This document shows positions 24,218 to 31,896 of a stretch of DNA of 64,000 nucleotides, one piece after another. The first letter of the stretch is position 1, and each line of letters begins with the position of its first letter. Under the pieces are notes generated by a model. It worked only from the letters and a program-made list of their open reading frames with translations, was not told the origin of the DNA and did no database searches. A program made the translations under genes and the position numbers. Location of the stretch: contig NZ_NVQE01000023.1 in NCBI RefSeq assembly GCF_002591975.1, positions 1 to 64,000 of the forward strand, written 5' to 3'. Source of the DNA: Mycobacterium neglectum (lineage in GTDB: Bacteria; Actinomycetota; Actinomycetes; Mycobacteriales; Mycobacteriaceae).

Positions 24218-25555
24218 TCAGCGCCGGTGCACAGTGACGAGCCCGCCGTCTTTGGGCGTGAAGGCAATACCCCGGAAGTGGATCTTCTCCTCCGGAGCAT
24301 TGTCGGTCTCAATCACAAAGTGCCGCAGAATGGTTCGTAGAACAACGTCCATCTCGACGTTGGCGAACGCCGCCCCGATGCAGCGCCGGGTCCCGCCGCC
24401 GAACGGCACCCACGCCGTCGGCGTCCTGGTTCCGACGAACCGGTTCGGGTCGAAACGTTCGGGATTCGGAAAGGCGTCGGCATTGGCGTGCACGTTGCCG
24501 ATCGAGATCATCACCGTGTAGCCGTGCGGAATCCGCCAGTCACCGAGGTCGAAGTGCGGTGCCGACACGTGGCGGCCGGCGAAGTCGATGACGGTCCGGT
24601 TCCGTTGCAGCTCAACAATTGTGGCCTGGCGGAACTCGTTGCCCCCTTCGTCATTCTCGCTGACCAGCTCGGCGAGGACGCCGGGGTGGCGGCGCAGCCG
24701 CTCGAACGCCCAGCCAAGGGTGGACGCGGTGGTTTCATGTCCGGCGCCCAGCAGGGTCAGGAGCTCGTCGGAGATCTCTTGATGAGCCATCGGCATGCCA
24801 TCTTCGTATCGACTGCGCAGCAGCAGCGCCAGAATGTCGGTGCGGTCCTCGAGCCGCGGATCGCCTTCGGCCTTTGCGATCAGCGCGAACACCGTGCGAT
24901 CGAAGTTGCGACGGAATTCCGCCATCCGGCCCCACGGGCTGTACCGGCCGGTGCGGAACGGTGGTTCCGGCAGGGTCGCCATCCGCGAGGCCAGCTTGGC
25001 CCACGGCGGAATGATCTCGCGCAGGTAGTCCAGTTCCGAACCGTCGGCGCCGAATACGGTGCGCAGGATGACGTTCAGCGTGATCCTGTTCATCGGTTCG
25101 AGCGTTGAAAACTCGCGTCCCTCGGGCCACGTCGCCGTCTCCCGCAGCGTCTCCTCTTCGATGACCCTCTCGTAGTTCCTGATGCTCTGCCCGTGGAACG
25201 GCGGGGCCAGCAGCTTGCGGCGGACCCGGTGCTCCTTGTGATCCAGCGCGAACACCGAACCCGATCCGAAGATCCTGCTGAGGTTCGGCTGCACGTTGAT
25301 CAGGTCGTCGGTACTCGCCAGGAACACCTGGCGCGCGAGCGCCGGATCGGAAACCACCACGCTTCGGCCGAAGAACGGGACGTTGATGGCGAAGACCGGG
25401 CCGTAGCGCTTCAGCGCGTTGCGCAGGAACCAGCGCCGAAAGCCCGCCAGCAGGACACCCTGGACCGGCTTCGGCAGAGGCACGACGGGCGGCGTCTTGG
25501 CCGGCGTCACCGGAGCCTTGGTGTCTTCGGCGTCGCTGATGGCTGTGTCGGTCAT
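24218..25555 (-). CDS. Cytochrome P450, CYP138-like (second copy)
   Basis: The 445-residue P450 has AGHETTAST (oxygen-binding I-helix), ERLRRHP (ExxR region) and the heme loop FGGGTRRCIGAAFANVE with the Cys ligand near residue 398. It resembles M. tuberculosis CYP138 as I recall, and its tandem neighbour strongly, so it arose by duplication. Differences cluster in the B-C loop and the F-G region (PEPPFRTGRYSPWG), which points to a changed substrate pocket. The substrate is unknown. Start ATG 25555 has AGGAGA upstream, and the previous stop is 7 bp away, so the two P450s are co-transcribed. Confidence 0.88.
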   Translation of the reverse strand: MTDTAISDAEDTKAPVTPAKTPPVVPLPKPVQGVLLAGFRRWFLRNALKRYGPVFAINVPFFGRSVVVSDPALARQVFLASTDDLINVQPNLSRIFGSGSVFALDHKEHRVRRKLLAPPFHGQSIRNYERVIEEETLRETATWPEGREFSTLEPMNRITLNVILRTVFGADGSELDYLREIIPPWAKLASRMATLPEPPFRTGRYSPWGRMAEFRRNFDRTVFALIAKAEGDPRLEDRTDILALLLRSRYEDGMPMAHQEISDELLTLLGAGHETTASTLGWAFERLRRHPGVLAELVSENDEGGNEFRQATIVELQRNRTVIDFAGRHVSAPHFDLGDWRIPHGYTVMISIGNVHANADAFPNPERFDPNRFVGTRTPTAWVPFGGGTRRCIGAAFANVEMDVVLRTILRHFVIETDNAPEEKIHFRGIAFTPKDGGLVTVHRR

Positions 25556-25562
25556 TGGTCTC

Positions 25563-26918
25563 CTAACCCAGTGGGGTCTCGCGGCGGTGCACGATGATGC
25601 GGCCGCCGTCCTTGGGGGTGAAGGCCACACCGCGCGAGTGCGGCTTCTCATCGGATGCGGTCGTCGTATCGATCACGAAGTGCCGCAATACTGTTCGCAG
25701 CACCACATCCATCTCGACATTCGCGAACACCGCACCGACGCAACGCCGGGTACCGCCGCCGAACGGCACGAACGCGAATGTCGGCGGCCGAGTGTCGATG
25801 TACCGCTGGGGATCGAACCGATCCGGCGCGGAAAAGTCCTCGTCGCGGTTGTGCAACTGCGCTATCGCGACCACGATCGAGGTTCCCCGCGGGATCACCC
25901 AGTCGCCGAGCTGGAAAGTCGGCGCATAGACGCGTCGGCCCGCGAAGTCGATGACGGTGCGGGCGCGCTGCACCTCCAGGATGGTGGCCTGCCGGTACTC
26001 GTTGTCATCGGTGGCCGCCTCGTCGACCAGCTTGGCCAAGACCCGTGGATGACGGACGACGCGCTCGAACGCCCATCCGAGGGTGGAGGCGGTCGTTTCG
26101 TGCCCGGCGGCCAACAGTGTCAACAACTCGTCGCCGATGTCACTGCGCGACATCTGCGAGCCGTCGTCATAGGTACTGCGGAGAAGCAGTGCGAGCACGT
26201 CGTCGCGACTGTCCAGGTTCGGGTCGGCTCTGACGTGGTCGATCAGCCCGCCGATGACGTCGTCGTACTGGCGCCGGTATTCGGCGAGCCTGCCCCAGGG
26301 ACTGAACCGGCCATAGTCTCGTGTCGGTGTCGGCACCACTGCCAGCCGCGACCCGAGCGTGACCCAGGGCGGGATGATGCGCCGCAGCTCGTCGAGCTGT
26401 TCGCCGTCGGCGCCGAACACCGCGCGCAGGATGGCATTGAGGGTGCTGCGCATCATTGGCTCGAGCGTCGGGAATGCCTGGCCTTCCGGCCAATTCGCCG
26501 ATTCGCGCAGCGTCTCCTCTTCGAAGATTTTTTCGTAGTTCTTGATGCTCTTGCCGTGGAACGGCGGAGTCAGCAGCTTGCGGCGCAGACGGTGGTCGGC
26601 GCCGTCGAGCGCGAACACCGAGCCGCTGCCGAGCACTCTGGACAGGTTGGGCTGGATGTTGCCGACATCGTCGGTGCTTGCGGTGAACAACTGCTTGGCC
26701 AGCTGCGGGTTGGCCACGATGACCGTGCTGCCGAACATCGGCAGGTTCATGGTGAACACGTCGCCGTGGCGGCGGGCGATGCGCTCGTACACCCGGTTGC
26801 GCGAGAGGGCATAGCCGATGCCCTGCACCAGCTTGGGCAGCCGGGGACCCGGTGGCATCTTGACTGTGCCGGCCGTGGCGACTGGTCTCTCGGCGATCGC
26901 CGTCCCCTGCTCGTTCAT
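25563..26918 (-). CDS. Cytochrome P450, CYP138-like (first copy)
   Basis: The 451-residue P450 carries AAGHETTASTLGWAFER, the helix-K motif and FGGGTRRCVGAVFANVEMDVVLR with the heme Cys. Its N-terminal PPGPRLPKLVQGIGYALSRNRVYERIARRHGDVFTMNLPM looks closer to CYP138 than the downstream copy. It should be a soluble monooxygenase needing an external ferredoxin; none is adjacent, though a ferredoxin and reductase occur in the box operon 2 kb away. Start ATG 26918. A TetR gene is divergent, 136 bp away, with duplicated operators between, the arrangement of Rv0135c/Rv0136. Confidence 0.9.
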   Translation of the reverse strand: MNEQGTAIAERPVATAGTVKMPPGPRLPKLVQGIGYALSRNRVYERIARRHGDVFTMNLPMFGSTVIVANPQLAKQLFTASTDDVGNIQPNLSRVLGSGSVFALDGADHRLRRKLLTPPFHGKSIKNYEKIFEEETLRESANWPEGQAFPTLEPMMRSTLNAILRAVFGADGEQLDELRRIIPPWVTLGSRLAVVPTPTRDYGRFSPWGRLAEYRRQYDDVIGGLIDHVRADPNLDSRDDVLALLLRSTYDDGSQMSRSDIGDELLTLLAAGHETTASTLGWAFERVVRHPRVLAKLVDEAATDDNEYRQATILEVQRARTVIDFAGRRVYAPTFQLGDWVIPRGTSIVVAIAQLHNRDEDFSAPDRFDPQRYIDTRPPTFAFVPFGGGTRRCVGAVFANVEMDVVLRTVLRHFVIDTTTASDEKPHSRGVAFTPKDGGRIIVHRRETPLG

Positions 26919-26941
26919 GGCGCACTCCCAGCCATCTCATT

Positions 26942-27023
26942 AAGACAACAGTCTTCTTGGCACTGCGGCGGACTGGTACTACGGTGTACCGCAGCTTTGT
27001 GTAGTACGGTACCGGTTGGTACC
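26942..27023. promoter_or_regulatory. P450/TetR divergent control region with duplicated operators
   Basis: Two copies of GGTAC-N6-GTACC lie at 26975-26990 and 27008-27023, with centres 33 bp apart (about three helical turns, same face). A separate AAGAC-aaca-GTCTT inverted repeat lies at 26942-26955, 23 bp upstream of the P450 start. The duplicated element fits cooperative binding of two TetR dimers controlling both directions. The repeats are seen; the binder is inferred. Confidence 0.6.
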
Positions 27024-27054
27024 AGCTGCATGCAAGGGTCCCGAGGGAGGTGAC

Positions 27055-27660
27055 ATGTCGACCGCAGTCGAACAACTCGATTCCGCCGACACCGCCGACC
27101 CGTTCCGGGACCGCTTACTCGACGGCATGGCCGCATCGATCGTCGAGCGCGGCTTCCGCGACAGCACCGTGGCAGACATCGTCCGACACGCCCGCACCTC
27201 GAAGCGCACGTTCTACGCACAGTTCGCCAGCAAGGAAGACTGCCTGATCGAGCTGCTCCGCCGGAACAACGACACCCTGATCACCAACATCCGCAATGCC
27301 GTCAACCCGGAGGCGGACTGGGAGGACCAGATCCGCCAAGCCGTCGGCGCATATGTCGACCACATCGGCGCGCGGCCGGCGATCACACTGAGCTGGATCC
27401 GCGAGCTTCCCGCACTGGGCGCGGTGGCCCAGCCGCTGCATCGGCAGGCCATGGAACACCTCACCGACATGCTGGTCGATCTCAGTGACAGCCCAGGCTT
27501 CCGGCGCGCTCAGATCTCACCGCTCTCCCGGCCGCTGGCGCTGATCCTGCTGGGTGGTCTGCGTGAGCTGACCGCGCTGTTCGTCGAAGCGGGCCACGAC
27601 GTGCAGGGCATCGTCGAGCCGGCCATCACCGCGTCGACGGCGATCCTCGGCCCGCGCTAA
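27055..27660 (+). CDS. TetR-family regulator of the CYP138 operon (Rv0135c-like)
   Basis: The 201-residue protein has the TetR DNA-binding domain ILDGMAASIVERGFRDSTVADIVRHARTSKRTFYAQFASKEDCLIEL in its first 70 residues (the start reads RDRLLDGMAAS). A helical ligand domain follows, with FVEAGHDVQ near the end. Start ATG 27055 has GGGAGG 5 nt upstream. It is divergent from the P450s with two identical-pattern operators between, so it probably represses both them and itself until a P450 substrate-type ligand binds. It overlaps the next TetR gene (opposite strand) by 4 bp at the stops. Confidence 0.88.
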   Translation: MSTAVEQLDSADTADPFRDRLLDGMAASIVERGFRDSTVADIVRHARTSKRTFYAQFASKEDCLIELLRRNNDTLITNIRNAVNPEADWEDQIRQAVGAYVDHIGARPAITLSWIRELPALGAVAQPLHRQAMEHLTDMLVDLSDSPGFRRAQISPLSRPLALILLGGLRELTALFVEAGHDVQGIVEPAITASTAILGPR

Positions 27661-28253
27661 CTCAGCATCAGCCGCGCGGATTTCTCCAGCCTGTGGGCGA
27701 TCTCCGCATACGACGCGTAGCCCATTCCGGCGCGGACGAGTGCACCGGAGTACAGCATCTCCAGCGCGTCGACGACCTCAGGATCGATGTCGGGCCCCAG
27801 CGCAGCGGACAGCCGGTCGCGAATGTCGCGCCCGATGCGCTGGCGCAACACCTCGACATCGGCATCCCTGCCGAGCAGAGCATTGGTTACCGCACAAGCG
27901 AATTCGGGTTCGTCGGCAACCAGGAGTGCGATGTGGCGCAGAACCTCGGTGACGCGCGTGGCCGGGTCGCCGGAGTCATGATTCGCCGGAGGCGAGGCGA
28001 CGAGACGGCGCCAGAACACCTCGGCGACCAGGTGCTCCTTGGACGAGAAGTAGGTATAGGCGGTGGCCGCACCCACGCCGGCCTCTGCCGCCACCCGACG
28101 TACGGTCAGACCGGTGAAACCATCTCGGCAGAGGAGTTCGACCGCGGCCCTGCCCAGACGATCGACGGTGTCGGCCTGCTTGGCGGTCAGACGGCGCCGA
28201 GTCGCCTCCAGCGCCGTGTCGGACACATGTCCGGACGCTACTACAACTGCCAT
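27657..28253 (-). CDS. TetR-family regulator (second)
   Basis: The protein has the TetR helix-turn-helix AAVELLCRDGFTGLTVRRVAAEAGVGAATAYTYFSSKEHLVAEVFWRRL at about residues 37-85, then a helical effector domain ending HRLEKSARLML. The frame starts at ATG 28253 (198 residues). An alternative is GTG 28226 (189 residues), which would put the palindromes at 28216-28236 at the gene's own start, fitting autorepression. It converges with the other TetR gene by a 4-bp CTAA overlap and is divergent from a methyltransferase gene 26 bp away, its likely second target. Confidence 0.85.
   Translation of the reverse strand: MAVVVASGHVSDTALEATRRRLTAKQADTVDRLGRAAVELLCRDGFTGLTVRRVAAEAGVGAATAYTYFSSKEHLVAEVFWRRLVASPPANHDSGDPATRVTEVLRHIALLVADEPEFACAVTNALLGRDADVEVLRQRIGRDIRDRLSAALGPDIDPEVVDALEMLYSGALVRAGMGYASYAEIAHRLEKSARLMLS
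28216..28236. promoter_or_regulatory. Palindrome pair at TetR/methyltransferase divergent start
   Basis: GTGTCGGACAC (28216-28226) and GTCCGGAC (28229-28236) are each perfect palindromes two bases apart, sharing the half-site GGAC. They overlap the GTG 28226 candidate start of the TetR gene. An autoregulatory operator is the simplest reading. Confidence 0.45.
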
Positions 28254-28279
28254 TGACCAGCAACGGTAGGTTGGTCCCC

Positions 28280-28975
28280 ATGAGCACTACCAACACTGCC
28301 CTGTCTGAGGGTGCTGACACCGAACTCCCCGAGGCCGCCGCACGCCTGTTCGCACTTGCCGACGAGGTGATCGGTTTCATGCCCGCCGACGAAGGTCGCA
28401 CGCTGTACGACACCGCTGTCCGCTACCTGAAGGACGGCGTCGGCGTGGAGATCGGCACGTACTGCGGCAAGTCGACGGTGATGCTCGGCGCGGCGGCCCA
28501 GCAGAGTGGCGGGGTCGTCTACACGATCGACCACCACCACGGTTCCGAAGAGCACCAGGCGGGCTGGGAGTACCACGACGAATCGATGGTGGATCCGGTG
28601 ACCGGACTGTTCGACACGCTGCCGACGTTGCGGCACACCCTCGACGCGGCCGGGGTGGACGACCACGTCGTCGCGGTGGTCGGGCGGTCGACGACGGTGG
28701 CGCGCGGTTGGCGAACACCGTTGCGGCTGTTGTTCATCGACGGCGGCCACACCGAAGAGGCCGCGCAGCGCGACTTCGACGGCTGGGTCCGGTGGGTTGA
28801 GGTCGGCGGCGCGCTGATCATCCACGACGTGTTCCCGAATCCGGACGACGGCGGCCAGGCGCCGTATCACGTCTACCGCCGTGCGCTCGACACCGGCGAC
28901 TTCCGCGAGGTCCCGGCGACCGGGTCGATGAGGGTGCTCGAACGCGTGTCCGGCGTGCCCGGCGAGACGATCTGA
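28280..28975 (+). CDS. Class I SAM-dependent methyltransferase (Methyltransf_24-type)
   Basis: The 231-residue protein has GVGVEIGTYCGKSTVMLGAAAQQSGGVVYTIDHHHG (SAM loop GxxxG, followed by the acidic ribose ligand D) and LLFIDGGHTEEAAQRDFDGWVRWVEVGGALIIHDVF (motif post-strand 4, with the metal-type IDGGH). This matches O-methyltransferase-like folds. The acceptor is unknown. Start ATG 28280 lies only 26 bp from the divergent TetR start, with no clear ribosome site, so it may be translated leaderless. It ends 13 bp before the convergent ferredoxin gene. Confidence 0.82.
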   Translation: MSTTNTALSEGADTELPEAAARLFALADEVIGFMPADEGRTLYDTAVRYLKDGVGVEIGTYCGKSTVMLGAAAQQSGGVVYTIDHHHGSEEHQAGWEYHDESMVDPVTGLFDTLPTLRHTLDAAGVDDHVVAVVGRSTTVARGWRTPLRLLFIDGGHTEEAAQRDFDGWVRWVEVGGALIIHDVFPNPDDGGQAPYHVYRRALDTGDFREVPATGSMRVLERVSGVPGETI

Positions 28976-28988
28976 GGCGCAACGGAAG

Positions 28989-29327
28989 TCACGCTGGTCG
29001 TCGCTGAGCTACGAGTGCGGTGTCCACACCGACGGGCCCCATCCCACTCGCGCCGCCCGGCGACCCGATCGGTGCGTCGCGCCCGGGTAGGACATTGACG
29101 AAGAACTGCCGGTTGTCCTCGATGAACGAGGAGTCCCCAGCGGGCACCCGCCGGTCCTGGCTGATGGCCTCGACCGGGCAGACCGGTTCGCAGGCACCGC
29201 AATCGATGCATTCGGCGGGATTGATGTAGAGCTTCCGCTCCCCCTCGTAGATGCAGTCGACCGGGCACTCCTCAATGCACGACCGGTCCATGACATCGAT
29301 GCACGGACCGGCGATCACGTACGGCAT
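28989..29327 (-). CDS. 7Fe-type ferredoxin of the box operon
   Basis: The 112-residue protein starts MPYVIAGPCIDVMDRSCIEECPVDCIYEG. The Cys spacing C-x7-C-x3-CP of the 3Fe-4S half is followed by CIDCGACEPVCP of the 4Fe-4S half, and the rest of the 7Fe ferredoxin fold (YINPAECIDCGAC...). The C-terminal 40 residues are extended. It is last of five genes on this strand and overlaps the reductase gene by 13 bp. By position it should carry electrons from that reductase to BoxB, replacing the ferredoxin domain of BoxA. Transfer to the nearby P450s is the alternative. Confidence 0.85.
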   Translation of the reverse strand: MPYVIAGPCIDVMDRSCIEECPVDCIYEGERKLYINPAECIDCGACEPVCPVEAISQDRRVPAGDSSFIEDNRQFFVNVLPGRDAPIGSPGGASGMGPVGVDTALVAQRRPA

Positions 29328-30319
29328 CGCCGACCCCCCGCGTCGTCGGTGGAATGTCCGGGGAAGAGTTGCGCGTCTGGGTGAATGTGTACGGCAGCGT
29401 TGTTCACCGCTGTCGCCACCTCACCGAAACCGGTGGAGATGAGCCGGACTTTGCCGTCGTAGTCCACGACATCCCCGGCGGCGAAGATGCCGTCCCGCGC
29501 GGTCCGCATCGCGGAGTCGACTACGATGTGCCGGTTGTCACGCAGCGTCAACCCCCAGTCCCGCAGCGGCCCCATGCTCGCTACGAAACCGAGCGCCGCA
29601 ATCACTCGCTGGCAGTAGAGCCGACGAATCTCGCTGTACCCCTTGATGGCTACGTCAGCATGGGTGATCGCCCCATTGCCGCCGATCGACCGTACCTCGG
29701 CATCGGTAACGAGACTCACCGTGGACCTCTCGACCTGCATCACGGTCGACGCGTGGGCACGGAATGAGTTTCGCCGGTGCACGACGGTGACGGATGCCGC
29801 GATGTCTTCGAGCATCAGCGCCCAGTCGAGCGCGGAGTCACCACCGCCGACGATGACCACGTCGAGGTCGTCGTACGGTTCCGGGTCGGGAACGAAATAC
29901 TCGAGTCCGTTGCCGAGGTAGTCCTCGCCGGCGGCGAGTTTGCGCGGCTCGAATGCCCCGATACCGGCTGTGATGACCACTGCCCCGCAACGGATCTCGT
30001 CACCAGTGCTGGTCGTGATGATATGCCGGAGATCAGCGCCGGTGGTGAGATGTCGGGCCTCTTGGCCCAGCAGGTAGGTGGCGCCGGCAGATGCGGCTTG
30101 CTCACCCAGTGCGTCGACGAGGTCACGTCCCTTGACTGCGGAAAAGCCTGCGACGTCATAGATCTGCTTTTCCGGATACATCGCGGTGACTTGCCCGCCG
30201 GGTTCGGTCGACGAGTCGATGACGGCCGTGTGAAGCCCACGGACGCCGGCGTAGTAGGTCCCATACAGGCCCACCGGACCGGCTCCTACGACGAGCAGGT
30301 CTACGTCGTACGTCGTCAC
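29315..30319 (-). CDS. Thioredoxin-reductase-type ferredoxin-NADP reductase of the box operon
   Basis: The 334-residue flavoprotein has the FAD loop LLVVGAGPVGLYGTYYAGVRG at the N-terminus, the NADP loop DVVIVGGGDSALDWALML near residue 153 and the C-terminal GIFAAGDVVDYDGKVRLISTGFGEVATAVNNA. This is the YumC/TrxR-like FNR type. It has no redox CxxC in the active region, which excludes thioredoxin reductase. Start GTG 30319 overlaps the ligase stop (GTGA). With the overlapping ferredoxin gene it makes a two-component electron chain that stands where BoxA (a fused reductase-ferredoxin) is encoded in proteobacterial box operons. Confidence 0.85.
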   Translation of the reverse strand: MTTYDVDLLVVGAGPVGLYGTYYAGVRGLHTAVIDSSTEPGGQVTAMYPEKQIYDVAGFSAVKGRDLVDALGEQAASAGATYLLGQEARHLTTGADLRHIITTSTGDEIRCGAVVITAGIGAFEPRKLAAGEDYLGNGLEYFVPDPEPYDDLDVVIVGGGDSALDWALMLEDIAASVTVVHRRNSFRAHASTVMQVERSTVSLVTDAEVRSIGGNGAITHADVAIKGYSEIRRLYCQRVIAALGFVASMGPLRDWGLTLRDNRHIVVDSAMRTARDGIFAAGDVVDYDGKVRLISTGFGEVATAVNNAAVHIHPDAQLFPGHSTDDAGGRRCRT

Positions 30320-31896
30320 TGCGCAACCCGCGGCGTCACGACGTGGGCCATCATCTCTCTCACGCGATAGCGCTGCAGTTTTCCGGTCGCGGTCTTGGGC
30401 AACTCGGTGGAGAATTCAACAGCGCGCGGCAGTTTGAAGGCGGCCAGACCCCTGCGACACCATTCGATCAGTTCGGCAGCGCCGACGTCGTCGTGGCCGG
30501 GGACGCGGACAACCAGCGCTACCGGCTTGTCGATTCCGTCCTCGCCGGGAGCGCCGACGACCGCAGCTTCGGCGACCGACGGGTGTTCGAGCAGGCGACC
30601 CTCGACTTCGGCGGGTGCAACCCAGATGCCGCCGGCCTTCAGGAGGTCGTTGGACCGTCCGAGACATCGATAGTAGCCGGACTCGTCGATGACATAGGTA
30701 TCGCCGGTTCGAAGCCATCCTCCTTGGAAGACAGCCTGATTGGCCTCGGGTCGCTGCCAGTAGCCGGCAGCGATCGACTCACCGCAGACGTACAGGTCGC
30801 CGGGTACCCCGGGCGCGACGGTACGTCCTTCGTCGTCCCTGACCTCGATCTGGTAGCCAGGGACCGGCTTGCCCGTAGTGCCGGGTTGAATGTCATCAGG
30901 ACGATTCGATAGGAATATGTGCAGCGCCTCGGTGGAGCCGATTCCGTCGAGGATGTCGACCCCGAAGCGATTCTTGAACTGACTGTGGACGGCGACCGGC
31001 AACACTTCACCGGCCGAAACGCACAGACGTACCGACGCGAACGAATCGTCGGGCAACTCGGACTGCACCAGGCTCGAGTAGAACGTCGGCACCGCGAAGA
31101 ACAGGCTCGGCGCGGTTGAGACCATCCGCTCGCGCATCGAGTCGGGAGTGGGCCGCAGAGGTTGCAGGACCGCGGTACCGCCCGCCGCGAGCGGGAAGAA
31201 CAAGCTGTTGCCGATGCCGTATGCGAAAAACATCTTCGCCACCGACAGACACCGGTCCTCCTGCCGGATGTTCAGGGTTCGGCGGCCGAAGGATTCGTAT
31301 ACATGACGGATGTTGGCATGGCGATGCATGGCCGCCTTCGGCTTACCCGTGGTGCCGGAGGTGTAGAGCCACAACGCAGCGGTGTCAGGTTCTGTCAGGG
31401 CGGGGACCTGCGGGTCATCGAGCAGATCTGCCCACAAATGGACTCGCAGATCGGCACGGAGTGGCCTGAACATCAGGTCTGCCTCGGCATCGATGACGAC
31501 GAGGTTCCCTATGTCACTACAGGATTCGACACCGGGCAGCACCGCCTCGACATACTCCCCGGTGGCGATGACCGCCCGTGCGCCTGCGTCGCGCAGTATC
31601 TGCTCGAGTTCTCCGCCGGTCAGCATCGTCGACGCAGGCACCGCAATCAGACCTGCGTGGAAGGTGGCCAGTATCGCGGTGGCCATCTCGACACCGTCGC
31701 TCATCACCATCACGACCCGGTCGTTGGGGCGCAACCCGAGTGCGCGGAGTCCACCGGCGAGTCGTGCCACATCGTCGGAGAGCTCGCGGTAGGTCCGCGT
31801 GTGAGAGCCGATCAGCGCTACCTTGTCGCCGATTCCCTCCCGTACCTGTCGGTGTACCAGGAAGTCGGCGGCGTTGAAAAAGTCCATCGTGTTCAC
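30316..31896 (-). CDS. Benzoate-CoA ligase
   Basis: The 526-residue adenylate-forming enzyme has LWLYTSGTTGKPKAAMHRH (P-loop-like motif, about residues 172-190), GIGSTEALHIFLSN, WLRTGDTYVIDESGYYRCLGRSNDLLKAGG (hinge and A8) and PKTATGKLQRYRVREM with the catalytic Lys. It resembles benzoate-CoA ligases of the BCL/BadA type and would make benzoyl-CoA, the substrate of BoxB. Start GTG 31896 overlaps the BoxC stop by 4 bp; ATG 31887 is in frame. The aryl substrate is inferred mainly from the operon, so a substituted benzoate is possible. Confidence 0.88.
   Translation of the reverse strand: MNTMDFFNAADFLVHRQVREGIGDKVALIGSHTRTYRELSDDVARLAGGLRALGLRPNDRVVMVMSDGVEMATAILATFHAGLIAVPASTMLTGGELEQILRDAGARAVIATGEYVEAVLPGVESCSDIGNLVVIDAEADLMFRPLRADLRVHLWADLLDDPQVPALTEPDTAALWLYTSGTTGKPKAAMHRHANIRHVYESFGRRTLNIRQEDRCLSVAKMFFAYGIGNSLFFPLAAGGTAVLQPLRPTPDSMRERMVSTAPSLFFAVPTFYSSLVQSELPDDSFASVRLCVSAGEVLPVAVHSQFKNRFGVDILDGIGSTEALHIFLSNRPDDIQPGTTGKPVPGYQIEVRDDEGRTVAPGVPGDLYVCGESIAAGYWQRPEANQAVFQGGWLRTGDTYVIDESGYYRCLGRSNDLLKAGGIWVAPAEVEGRLLEHPSVAEAAVVGAPGEDGIDKPVALVVRVPGHDDVGAAELIEWCRRGLAAFKLPRAVEFSTELPKTATGKLQRYRVREMMAHVVTPRVAQ

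Noticed and set aside
25419..27053. 544-residue open frame on the plus strand across the P450 genes
   Set aside because: It is antisense to two P450 genes with full motifs, and its translation shows no recognisable motif. High GC makes long antisense frames common.
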